A DNA stretch of 64,000 nucleotides from Streptomyces shenzhenensis (GTDB lineage Bacteria; Actinomycetota; Actinomycetes; Streptomycetales; Streptomycetaceae): positions 105,553 through 169,552 of the forward strand of contig NZ_JAJONF010000022.1 in the NCBI RefSeq assembly GCF_021462265.1, written 5' to 3'. Of this stretch, positions 28,401 to 36,392 are shown piece by piece (the stretch's first letter is position 1; each line of letters begins with the position of its first letter). The position numbers and the translations under genes were made by a program. The notes below the pieces were generated by a model, which was given only the letters and a program-made list of their open reading frames with translations, made no database searches and was not told the origin of the DNA.

Positions 28401-28738
28401 CGGCCGTCTCGTCTCTCACGTCCTGCTCTGGTCGGTGGCCGCGAAGCGGGCGCGAGGCGCCCGGGTCAGGCCTCATGCGGCGCCCGGTGCCGACGGCACG
28501 GGCGAAGGCGTTCTGTCGTCACTCACCGTCCTTGGCCGCTGCGGAACCGGAGGCTGGTCGCAGCTCCAGCTTGACGCAGTCCGGTGGGACGGGCTTGGGC
28601 CGTCCGGCCCCAGCCGCCCGCCGGACGGGCCCCGCGCGCCGGAACAGCCGAGGACGGGCCGTTCGGGCCTGCCGTCACGGCATCGAGGGGGCCGAACGGC
28701 CCTTCCGCCTGCCCCCCTGACCGGGCTTCGCTCTTTCC
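28401..28738. promoter_or_regulatory. Intergenic region with three DevR/OsdR-like palindromes
   Basis: GGGCCGTCCGGCCC at 28597-28610 and GGGCCGAACGGCCC at 28689-28702 are perfect palindromes with 6-bp arms. GGGCCGTTCGGGCC at 28656-28669 is an imperfect third. All share GGGCCG-N2-CGG. Spacing between centres is about 59 and 33 bp. They lie between divergent genes (PNPOx-like and STAS). The remaining sequence has no gene. The motif resembles the OsdR consensus reported for S. coelicolor, as recalled from the literature. Confidence 0.55.
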
Positions 28739-29146
28739 ATGGCCGAGAACCACACGGAGTCCGTGACCTACCGCACGACGCGCGCCGGCGGCGCCACCGT
28801 CGTCACCCTGCACGGCGACCTCGACCTCCTGGCGGTTCCGGTCCTGTCGGCGGCCCTCGACGACCTGACGTCCGGTGCGCAGCCCGATCTGGTGCTCGAC
28901 CTGAGTCCCGTCTCCTTCGTCGACAGCTCCGGGCTCAGCCTGCTGTGCCGGGCCCACAACCGCGTCCGCTCACGCGTCGGCAGACTGCGACTGGTGACAC
29001 CGGACGACGGCTTCCGCCGGCTGCTGCGCCGCACGGGGCTGGGCGACACCTTCGAGGTGTACCCCGGCCTTGCCCCGGCCCTCGCCCGCAGCCACCCTTC
29101 CCTCAGCTCCGCGGCGCCCCGGCGATCCCCGGCGTCCGTGAGCTGA
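28739..29146 (+). CDS. STAS-domain anti-anti-sigma factor
   Basis: A 135-aa protein of the SpoIIAA/RsbV type: VVTLHGDLDLLAVPVLSAAL, then LVLDLSPVSFVDSSGLSLL with the phosphorylatable serine of DSSG, and GLGDTFEVYP. Such proteins release sigma factors from anti-sigma kinases when unphosphorylated. The cognate kinase and sigma factor are not in the window. About 25 residues at the C-terminus (SSAAPRRSPASVS) are disordered. Three GGGCCG palindromes stand directly upstream. Confidence 0.92.
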   Translation: MAENHTESVTYRTTRAGGATVVTLHGDLDLLAVPVLSAALDDLTSGAQPDLVLDLSPVSFVDSSGLSLLCRAHNRVRSRVGRLRLVTPDDGFRRLLRRTGLGDTFEVYPGLAPALARSHPSLSSAAPRRSPASVS

Positions 29147-29291
29147 CGTCCCCGGGACCGGGCGGCGGCGGCACACCCGTGGGCGGGCAGGGTGCGCGGC
29201 CACCTCGCCGGACAGTACGGTGGCGTCCTGGTGTTCGACCCCGGACACCGGATGGCTTCAACGGGTAGGTCATCGGGCGGGTGGAGGCGGC

Positions 29292-30095
29292 ATGGCCGGC
29301 ACGAAGGCGGCGGAGCTGCCGCGCAAGGCGTACGAGGTTGAACTGCTTCGTCTGCAGACCGAGTTGGTGAAACTGCAGGAGTGGGTGCGGGCCACGGGGG
29401 CCCGCCTCGTAGTGATCTTCGAGGGGCGGGACGCGGCGGGCAAGGGCGGCACGATCAAACGGGTCACCGAGCACCTCAACCCGCGTATCGCCCGGATCGC
29501 GGCGCTGCCCAAGCCCACCGAGCGCGAACGCACCCAGTGGTACTTCCAGCGGTACGCGGAGCATCTGCCGGCGGCCGGGGAGATCGTGCTGTTCGACCGG
29601 TCCTGGTACAACCGGGCCGGCGTCGAACGGGTGATGGGTTTCTGTACGAAGGAGGAGTACCAGCTCTTCCTGCGGCACTGCCCGATCTTCGAGCGGATGC
29701 TGGTGGAGTCCGGGATCCTGCTGCGCAAGTACTGGTTCTCGGTGAGCGACACCGAGCAGCAGGACCGGTTCCGCAAGCGCCTCGAGGATCCGCTGCGGCG
29801 CTGGAAGCTCTCGCCGATGGACCTGGAGTCGATCACCCACTGGGAGGCGTACTCCCGGGCCAAGGACGAGATGCTGATCCACACCGACATCACCGAGGCG
29901 CCCTGGTACATCGTGGAGAGCGACGACAAGCGCCGGGCCCGGCTGAACATGATGGCCCACCTGCTGTCGACCGTGCCGTACCACGACGTGCCGCCGCCGG
30001 TGCTGGAGCTCCCGGAGCGGCCGCCGTCGACCGGCTACGAGCGTCCGCCGCGGGATCTGCAGACGTACGTCCCGGACCACTCGGCGAGCCTCTGA
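29292..30095 (+). CDS. ppk2: Polyphosphate kinase 2
   Basis: A 267-aa PPK2 of the one-domain class. Walker A is GRDAAGKGG (about residues 45-53), followed by RVTEHLNPR, then the lid/Walker B region FDRSWYNRAGVERVMGF. The short conserved DPLRRWKLSPMDLES and AYSRAKDEML follow. PPK2 uses polyphosphate to phosphorylate nucleoside mono- or diphosphates, or the reverse; the nucleotide preference cannot be read here. ATG 29292 follows GTGGAGG. Polyphosphate metabolism fits the surrounding stress genes. Confidence 0.94.
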   Translation: MAGTKAAELPRKAYEVELLRLQTELVKLQEWVRATGARLVVIFEGRDAAGKGGTIKRVTEHLNPRIARIAALPKPTERERTQWYFQRYAEHLPAAGEIVLFDRSWYNRAGVERVMGFCTKEEYQLFLRHCPIFERMLVESGILLRKYWFSVSDTEQQDRFRKRLEDPLRRWKLSPMDLESITHWEAYSRAKDEMLIHTDITEAPWYIVESDDKRRARLNMMAHLLSTVPYHDVPPPVLELPERPPSTGYERPPRDLQTYVPDHSASL

Positions 30096-30296
30096 GCAGC
30101 GGGTCGCCGCGGCCACGCCGGCTCGGGGAACCGGCGGAAGCCGCCGGGAGCAGGCGCCGCGTGCCGGTCGTTGTCCGCCCGTCCCGAGGACGGGCCGCCG
30201 GCCGAGGCGACCGGCCGGGCCGGGGTGGGCCGCACGGTTTTCGGCGCGCGGGCACTGCCATGATGCTTCCCGGGATCACCAGGCGAAAGGCGGCAC

Positions 30297-32021
30297 ATGA
30301 CCCACGGCGATGACGCGCGTCCGGGATGGCACCGGCTCCTCGTGCCCGGACTCGTCTCGCTGCTCGGCTACCGGCGCTCCTGGCTGAAGGGTGACGTGCT
30401 GGCCGGGGTGACGGTCGCCGCGTACCTGGTGCCGCAGGTGATGGCGTACGCCGGGGTGGCCGGGCTGCCCCCGGTCGCCGGTCTGTGGGCGATCCTGCCC
30501 GCCCTGGCCCTGTACACGGTGTTCGGCTCCTCACGGCTGCTGTCGGTAGGCCCGGAGTCGACGACCGCCCTGATGACGGCCACCGTGGTCGCCCCGCTCG
30601 CCGGCGGCGCCCCCGGCCGCTACGCCGTACTGGCGGCCACCCTCGCCGCCGCGGTCGGCCTGCTCTGCCTGATCGCGCGGGTGGTCCGGCTGGGCTTCCT
30701 GGCGGACCTGCTCTCCCGCCCCGTCCTGATCGGCTACCTGGCCGGGGTCGCTGTGATCATGGTGGTGGACCAGTTGCCGAAACTCACCGGCGTGCCGGTG
30801 ACGGGAACCGAGTTCTTCCCCCAGCTCTGGTCGTTCTTCACCCACCTGCGCGAGGCGCGGCCGGCGACGGTGGTCTTCTCGGCGGCGACGCTGTTCTTCC
30901 TCCTCGTCGTCACACGGTCCATCCGGGCGCTTCCCGGGCCGCTGCTGGCCGTGGTCCTGGGTACGGCGGCCGTGGTGGCGTTCGACCTCGACGGCCGGTA
31001 CGGCATCCGGGTCATCGGCACCGTCCCGGCGGGTGTGCCCGGCCTCGCCCTGCCGGACCTGACCGAGCTGCCGCGCTTGGTGCTGCCCGCGCTCGGCGTC
31101 CTGCTGGTGGCGTACACGGACTTCATCCTCACCGCCCGCGCGTTCGCCGGCCGAGGCCCCGACGACGGCCCGGAGCTCGACGCCGACCAGGAGTTCCTGG
31201 CCCTCGGCGCGGCCAACCTCGGGTCGAGCGTCGTGCACGGCTTCCCGTTGAGCAGCAGCGCCAGCCGTACCGCCCTGGCCACCTCGGCGGGGGCCCGCAG
31301 CCAGGCGTACTCCCTGGTCGCCGGCGCCCTGGTCCTCGCGGTCCTGCTCTTCCTCAGCCCCCTGCTCACCCGGACGCCCGCCGCGGTGCTCGGCGCCCTG
31401 GTGGTCTACGCGGCGACCCGGATGACCGACCTGGCCGGCTTCCGCCGCCTGGCCGCCTTCCGCCGCCGCGAGCTGCTCCTCGCGCTCGGCTGCCTGACCG
31501 GGGTCCTCGTGCTGGACATCCTGTACGGCGTGCTGGTCGCCGTCGGCCTGTCGGTGGCCGAACTGCTGACCCGGGTGGCCCGCCCGCACGACGCGGTCGA
31601 GGGCCTGGTCCCCGGACTGGCCGGCATGCACGACATCGACGACTATCCCACCGCCCGCACGGTCCCCGGTCTCCTGGTCTACCGCTACGACTCGCCGCTG
31701 TTCTTCGCCAACGCCGAGAACTTCCACCGCCGGGCCCTGGCCGCCGTCGACGGACAGAGCCGGCCCGTCCGCTGGTTCGTCCTCAACGCCGAGGCCAACG
31801 TGGAGGTCGACATCACCGCCCTCGACGCGGTCGACGCCCTCCGCCGCGAGCTGGACGCGCGCGGCGTCGTGTTCGCCCTCGCCCGCGTCAAGCAGGATCT
31901 CCTGAACAGCCTGGAGCGGTACGGCCTCGCGGACGCGGTCGGCCACGACCTCATCTTCCCGACCCTACCGACGGCGGTGGCGGCGTACCGGGAGTGGCTG
32001 GCGGCGCAACCGGGCCGGTAG
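30297..32021 (+). CDS. SulP-family anion transporter with STAS domain
   Basis: A 574-aa SLC26/SulP protein. The N-terminal 420 residues are hydrophobic, with the family signature VAAYLVPQVMAYAGVAGLPPVAGLW and the conserved region HGFPLSSSASRTALATSAGA. A cytoplasmic STAS domain (about 440-560) contains LLVYRYDSPLFFANAENF and NAEANVEVDITALDAVDAL. SulP members carry sulfate, bicarbonate or other anions; the nearby sulfur genes make sulfate attractive, but this is inference. It starts with ATG at 30297 after AAAGGCGG. Complete. Confidence 0.92.
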   Translation: MTHGDDARPGWHRLLVPGLVSLLGYRRSWLKGDVLAGVTVAAYLVPQVMAYAGVAGLPPVAGLWAILPALALYTVFGSSRLLSVGPESTTALMTATVVAPLAGGAPGRYAVLAATLAAAVGLLCLIARVVRLGFLADLLSRPVLIGYLAGVAVIMVVDQLPKLTGVPVTGTEFFPQLWSFFTHLREARPATVVFSAATLFFLLVVTRSIRALPGPLLAVVLGTAAVVAFDLDGRYGIRVIGTVPAGVPGLALPDLTELPRLVLPALGVLLVAYTDFILTARAFAGRGPDDGPELDADQEFLALGAANLGSSVVHGFPLSSSASRTALATSAGARSQAYSLVAGALVLAVLLFLSPLLTRTPAAVLGALVVYAATRMTDLAGFRRLAAFRRRELLLALGCLTGVLVLDILYGVLVAVGLSVAELLTRVARPHDAVEGLVPGLAGMHDIDDYPTARTVPGLLVYRYDSPLFFANAENFHRRALAAVDGQSRPVRWFVLNAEANVEVDITALDAVDALRRELDARGVVFALARVKQDLLNSLERYGLADAVGHDLIFPTLPTAVAAYREWLAAQPGR

Positions 32022-32226
32022 GCCGGCCCCGGGGGCTGTCCGGCCCGCCTCCTGCGCGGCACACGCCGGGCCGCTTCCCGGTCGCCCTCGCCCGGTCGAT
32101 CGCGATCCTCCTGCCCGTGTTCCCGGCCGCGACGTTCCACGCCGGGACCGGCGCGGTTGTGGCAATCGTGTTTCAGCACCCCACGTCACCCTGGCCCCGC
32201 GGCACCGGCTGTGGTTCTCTCACCGC

Positions 32227-32301
32227 ATGACCGTGCTCGTGACCCGCCGCCACGTCGACTACGTGCGTGTCACCAGCACGGGGTGTCCCCTGGCGAGCTG
32301 A
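32227..32301 (+). CDS. Cysteine-containing leader peptide upstream of metY
   Basis: A 24-codon frame starting MTVLVTRRHVDYVRVTST and ending GCPLAS. The pattern RRH-V-D-x-x-R-V-x-S followed by a late Cys matches short putative leader peptides that commonly precede sulfur-assimilation and methionine genes in Streptomyces. It ends 125 nt before metY on the same strand. Ribosome stalling at the Cys codon could couple cysteine supply to metY expression. The peptide is too short for ordinary gene callers. Confidence 0.6.
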   Translation: MTVLVTRRHVDYVRVTSTGCPLAS

Positions 32302-32426
32302 CACTCCGCTCCTGCCTCCGGCCCCCCTCCTTCCCCCCGCACCCCGCCGACGTCCGTCGTGTCTTCCTCCGGACAGCGGCCCCGCGGTCGTTCCACGTAC
32401 CCGCACGCCCCGCACAAGGGAGAACC

Positions 32427-33785
32427 ATGAGCCAGCCCATCGACTCCGTCGCCGCGGGCCACACGCCCGAGGACCCCACCGGTCCCGGCACCTCGGCCTG
32501 GTCGTTCGAGACCAAGCAGATCCACGCCGGTGCCGTACCGGACCCGACGACCGGGGCGCGGGCGGTGCCGATCTACCAGACCAGTTCGTTCGTCTTCCGT
32601 GACACCCGGCATGCCGCCGACCTGTTCTCGCTGGCCGAGCCCGGCAACATCTACACCCGCATCCACAACCCCACCCAGGACGTCTTCGAGCAGCGCGTCG
32701 CCGCCCTGGAGGGCGGGGTCGCCGCCGTGGCCCTCGCCTCCGGGCAGGCGGCGGAGACCCTCGCCCTGCTGACGCTGGCGTCCGCGGGCGACCACATCGT
32801 CTCCAGCGCGTCCCTGTACGGCGGCACGTACAACCTCTTCCGGCACACGCTGCCCAAGTTCGGCATCGAGGTGTCGTTCGTGGACGACCCGGACGACTTC
32901 GAGGCCTGGCGGGCCGCGATCCGGCCGAACACGAAGGCCCTGTTCGCGGAGACGCTCGGCAATCCGCGGGGCAACGTGCTCGACGTCAGGGCGGTGGCGG
33001 ACGTCGCGCACGAGGCGGGTGTCCCGCTGATCGTGGACAACACCGTGCCGACCCCGTATCTGCTGCGGCCCATCGAGCACGGCGCCGACATCGTCGTCCA
33101 CTCCGCGACGAAGTTCCTCGGCGGGCACGGCACCACCATCGCCGGTGTCGTCGTCGACGGCGGCACCTTCGACTTCGGCGCGCACGCCGGGCGCTTCCCC
33201 GACTTCAGCGAGCCGGACCCCAGCTACCACGGCCTCCGGTACTGGCCGGCGCTCGGTCCGGGTGCCTTCGCCGTCAAGCTGCGCGTGCAGTTGCTGCGCG
33301 ACCTGGGGCCGGCGATCTCGCCGCACTCCGCGTTCCTGCTCCTCCAGGGCGTGGAGACGCTGAGCCTGCGCATCGAACGGCACTCGGCCAACGCCCAGGC
33401 ACTCGCCGAATGGCTGGAGCAGCGCGACGAGGTCGCCGCCGTCCACTATCCGGGGCTCGAGTCCAGTCGCTGGTACGAGGCGGGTCGGCGCTATCTGCCG
33501 CGCGGCGCCGGCGCGGTGCTCGCCTTCGAGCTGCGGGACGGGGTCGAGGCCGGGAAGCGGTTCGTGGACGCGGTCGAGCTGTTCAGCCACCTCGCCAACA
33601 TCGGGGACGTACGCAGCCTGATCATCCACCCCGCGTCCACGACCCACAGTCAGCTGGACGACGCGCAGTTGGCGGCGACCGGGGCATCGCCCGGTCTGGT
33701 ACGCCTGTCGGTGGGCATCGAGAACCTCGCCGACCTGAAGGCCGACCTGGAGGCCGGTTTCCGCGCGGCCAAGGGCGCGTCCTGA
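32427..33785 (+). CDS. metY: O-acetylhomoserine sulfhydrylase
   Basis: A 452-aa PLP enzyme of the Cys/Met metabolism family. It makes homocysteine from O-acetylhomoserine and sulfide. Features: FETKQIHAGAVPDPTTGARAVPIYQTSSFVF, YTRIHNPTQDVFEQRVAALEGG, and the PLP lysine in VHSATKFLGGHGTTIAG. The 40-60 extra residues relative to cystathionine gamma-synthase are typical of OAH sulfhydrylases. ATG 32427 follows AAGGGAGAACC. It lies 5 nt before metX, so the two form an operon that supplies and consumes the acetylated precursor. Confidence 0.95.
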   Translation: MSQPIDSVAAGHTPEDPTGPGTSAWSFETKQIHAGAVPDPTTGARAVPIYQTSSFVFRDTRHAADLFSLAEPGNIYTRIHNPTQDVFEQRVAALEGGVAAVALASGQAAETLALLTLASAGDHIVSSASLYGGTYNLFRHTLPKFGIEVSFVDDPDDFEAWRAAIRPNTKALFAETLGNPRGNVLDVRAVADVAHEAGVPLIVDNTVPTPYLLRPIEHGADIVVHSATKFLGGHGTTIAGVVVDGGTFDFGAHAGRFPDFSEPDPSYHGLRYWPALGPGAFAVKLRVQLLRDLGPAISPHSAFLLLQGVETLSLRIERHSANAQALAEWLEQRDEVAAVHYPGLESSRWYEAGRRYLPRGAGAVLAFELRDGVEAGKRFVDAVELFSHLANIGDVRSLIIHPASTTHSQLDDAQLAATGASPGLVRLSVGIENLADLKADLEAGFRAAKGAS

Positions 33786-33790
33786 ACACC

Positions 33791-34966
33791 GTGCACACGC
33801 CGTCAGGGGTCCCCTTCCCGCCGGCCTCCGGGGCCTGGCGGGAGGGGGACCCGCCCGGGCGCCGCCAGTGGTACACCCGGGAGAAACCCCTCGCGCTGGA
33901 GGCCGGGGGTGAACTGCCCGGTGTACGGCTGGCGTTCGAGACCTGGGGACGGCTCGCACCGGACCGCTCGAACGCGGTTCTGGTGCTGCACGCACTCACC
34001 GGCGACAGCCATGTCCGCGGACCGGCGGGGCCCGGTCATCCCACCCCCGGCTGGTGGGACCCGCTCATCGGTGCCGGCCGAGCCCTGGACACGGACCGCT
34101 GGTTCGTCGTCGCACCGAACGTGCTCGGCGGCTGCCAGGGCAGCACCGGGCCGTCCTCGCCGCGCCCGGACGGGCGGAGCTGGGGCGGCGGCTTCCCCTT
34201 CCTGACCCAGCGCGACCAGGTCGCCGTGGAGGCCGGTCTCGCGGACGGCCTGGGCATCGGACGCTGGGCGTTGGTGATCGGCGGTTCCATGGGCGGGATG
34301 CGGGCGCTGGAGTGGGCCGTCACGTATCCGCAGCGGACGGACGCGCTGCTGCTGCTCGCCACCACGGCCGCGGCGAGCGCCGAGCAGATCGCCTGGACGA
34401 ACATCCAGCTCCACGCCATCCGCTCCGACCCGCACTGGCACGGCGGCGACTACCACGGCACCGGCCGGGAGCCCCGTGCCGGACTCGGCCTGGCCCGACG
34501 GCTGGCTCATGTCACCTACCGCAGCGAGCCGGAGCTGGCGGTCCGCTTCGGCCGCGGCGCGCAGGGCTTCGAGGATCCGTGGAACGGCGGCCGGTACCAG
34601 GTCGAGTCGTATCTCGACCACCACGCCGCCAAGTTGGTGCGCCGCTTCGACGCCGGCAGCTATGTCACCCTCTCCGAGGCCATGAACAGCCATGACATCG
34701 GCCGCGACCGCGGTGGCACGCGTGCCGCGCTGCGCCGGGTGACCGCGCGGACCCTCGTCGCCGGAGTCGGCTCCGACCGCCTCTATCCACCCTCCCAGCA
34801 GGCCGAGTTGGCGGCCGGGATTCCCGGGGCGGACCGTCTGCGCCTGATCGAGTCGCCTTACGGCCACGACGGCTTCCTGATCGAGACGGAGCAGGTCGCC
34901 GCGCTCGTACGCGAGCTGCTCGACCAGCGGGGCCGCCCCACCGGGGCATCCGCCCGCGCACTCTGA
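33791..34966 (+). CDS. metX: Homoserine O-acetyltransferase
   Basis: A 391-aa alpha/beta-hydrolase-fold acyltransferase: FETWGRLAPDRSNAVLVLHALTGDSHV, then WWDPLIGAGRALDTDRWFVVAPNVLGGCQGSTGPSS and the nucleophile elbow GGSMGGMRALEWA. The catalytic Asp is in VGSDRLYPP and the His in YGHDGFLIE. It acetylates homoserine with acetyl-CoA, giving the MetY substrate. GTG 33791 is selected as the first start after the metY stop; no strong Shine-Dalgarno is visible. A long perfect hairpin follows. Could be an O-succinyltransferase by fold, but the GGSMGG-type actinobacterial enzymes are acetyltransferases. Confidence 0.93.
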   Translation: MHTPSGVPFPPASGAWREGDPPGRRQWYTREKPLALEAGGELPGVRLAFETWGRLAPDRSNAVLVLHALTGDSHVRGPAGPGHPTPGWWDPLIGAGRALDTDRWFVVAPNVLGGCQGSTGPSSPRPDGRSWGGGFPFLTQRDQVAVEAGLADGLGIGRWALVIGGSMGGMRALEWAVTYPQRTDALLLLATTAAASAEQIAWTNIQLHAIRSDPHWHGGDYHGTGREPRAGLGLARRLAHVTYRSEPELAVRFGRGAQGFEDPWNGGRYQVESYLDHHAAKLVRRFDAGSYVTLSEAMNSHDIGRDRGGTRAALRRVTARTLVAGVGSDRLYPPSQQAELAAGIPGADRLRLIESPYGHDGFLIETEQVAALVRELLDQRGRPTGASARAL

Positions 34967-34996
34967 GGGGACAGGCACGGTGCCGTGCCTGTCCCC
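34967..34996. terminator. Perfect bidirectional terminator hairpin
   Basis: GGGGACAGGCACGG, TG, then CCGTGCCTGTCCCC form a 30-bp perfect palindrome directly after the metX stop. It separates the sulfur operon from the convergent carbohydrate-enzyme island. Confidence 0.85.
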
Positions 34997-35002
34997 GGAC
35001 GG

Positions 35003-36337
35003 TCAGTTCTGCAGTTGCCAGTGCTGGTTCGCACCGCCCGTGCAACTCCACAGCTGGACTTTCGTCCCGTTCGCGGTGCCCTGGCCGTTGGCGTCCAGGC
35101 AGAGACCCGACTGCGCGGCCGTGACCGTGCCGTCGGGACTGACGTTCCACTGCTGGTCCGCCTGACCGGTGCAGTCCCAGATCGCCGCGGGGGTGCCGCT
35201 GCCCGCGGACTGGCCGACGCCCAGGCACTTGTCGCCGTAGACGACCAGCTGCTTTCCGGTGCTGTAGGTCCACCGCTGGTTGGAGCCGCCGTTGCAGTCC
35301 CACAGTTGCGCCTGGGTGCCGTTGGCCGTCGTCGAGTTGTTGATGTCGAGGCAGCGCCCCGACTGCTGTCCGATGATCTCCTGGTTGCCCTGGGGCGGTG
35401 GCGACTGGTCCGAGCCGAACTGGGTGAAGAACTGCCACACCGCCGCCGACGTCCAGGTGTGCCAGCCGTCACCGGTGGAACCGTCTATCGGCCCGGGGTC
35501 GTGGCCGGCTCCGTCGAACGCGGCCCAGACCACGGGGTATCCGGACTTGCATCCGGAGTAGGCGGTGATGATGTGCGTCAGGCTTCCGTAGGCCGGCTCG
35601 GGCGGGTTCTGCGGGGTGCAGCCGTTCGTCCGGACGAAGGTGTCGCGCAGTTCCCGCCCCGACGAGATGGGCAGCACGTTGTCCCTGATGCCGTGCAACC
35701 CCATGTAGGCGATGGGCTGGTTGCCGCCGGAGCACCCGCTGAGGTTCGCGCCGGAGTAGACCGCGACCGCGCGGAAGACCGTCGCCCGGGAGCAGGCGAG
35801 GGCGTACGACATCGCGCCGCCGTAGCTGAAGCCGGCGGAGAACAACTGGGTGGTGTCGACGCACAGTCCCGCTTCGAGCTGGCTGACCATGGCGTCGACG
35901 AAGGCCACGTCCTGACCGCCGGAGTTGGCCCAGCCGTTGCTGATGCCCTGCGGGGCGACGAAGATCGTGCTGTTGTTCGCGTTGTCGGCCAGGCGCCTCA
36001 GGCCGTAGTAGGACCAGTTGTATCCGTCCGTTCCGCCCGAGTCGACGTCGCCCGCCGTGCCGCCCAGCCAGTGGAACCCGAAGATCAGCCGGTAGGGGCG
36101 GCCGCTGTCGTAGCCGGCGGGAACCCGCAGTATGTAACTGCGCGTCTGGCCGCCGCTCTGGATCGTGTGGGTACCGCTCGTCAGCGCGGGGGCCTTCCCG
36201 CAGCCGGCGCTCGGCTGGACGGCCGCGGCGGTGGCCCGCGCGGACCCGCCGAGGCCGCTGCTGAACGAGGTGCCCGCGGCTGACAGCACGAGAAGCACCG
36301 CAGCCGCGATGGACAGTAAGAGCGGTTTGCGTTTCAT
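35003..36337 (-). CDS. Secreted PHB-depolymerase/feruloyl-type esterase with CBM13
   Basis: A 444-aa exported protein with a Sec signal (MKRKPLLLSIAAAVLLVLSAAG). The catalytic domain (about 45-310) belongs to the polyhydroxybutyrate-depolymerase/LpqC esterase family: RSYILRVPAGYDSGRPYRLIF, nucleophile in SAGFSYGGAMS, and histidine in GAGHDPGP. A ricin-type CBM13 trefoil follows (about 320-444) with QSGRCLDINN...QLWDCNGGSNQRW repeats. Such enzymes release feruloyl or acetyl groups from xylan, or degrade polyesters; the CBM13 and neighbours favour a plant-cell-wall ester. ATG follows GAAGGAGCGC. Last gene of the minus-strand island. Confidence 0.88.
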   Translation of the reverse strand: MKRKPLLLSIAAAVLLVLSAAGTSFSSGLGGSARATAAAVQPSAGCGKAPALTSGTHTIQSGGQTRSYILRVPAGYDSGRPYRLIFGFHWLGGTAGDVDSGGTDGYNWSYYGLRRLADNANNSTIFVAPQGISNGWANSGGQDVAFVDAMVSQLEAGLCVDTTQLFSAGFSYGGAMSYALACSRATVFRAVAVYSGANLSGCSGGNQPIAYMGLHGIRDNVLPISSGRELRDTFVRTNGCTPQNPPEPAYGSLTHIITAYSGCKSGYPVVWAAFDGAGHDPGPIDGSTGDGWHTWTSAAVWQFFTQFGSDQSPPPQGNQEIIGQQSGRCLDINNSTTANGTQAQLWDCNGGSNQRWTYSTGKQLVVYGDKCLGVGQSAGSGTPAAIWDCTGQADQQWNVSPDGTVTAAQSGLCLDANGQGTANGTKVQLWSCTGGANQHWQLQN

Positions 36338-36392
36338 GCGCTCCTTCTTCCGTGGTCGAGGATCGAGGGGGAGCACCGGTGACCGGGGTGGG

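Noticed and set aside
28739..29146. Partner-switch kinase or sigma factor next to the STAS gene
   Set aside because: None is present; the neighbours are a PNPOx-like protein and PPK2.
32301..32427. SAM riboswitch upstream of metY
   Set aside because: No pseudoknot-type conserved core could be read; a leader-peptide mechanism fits the sequence better.
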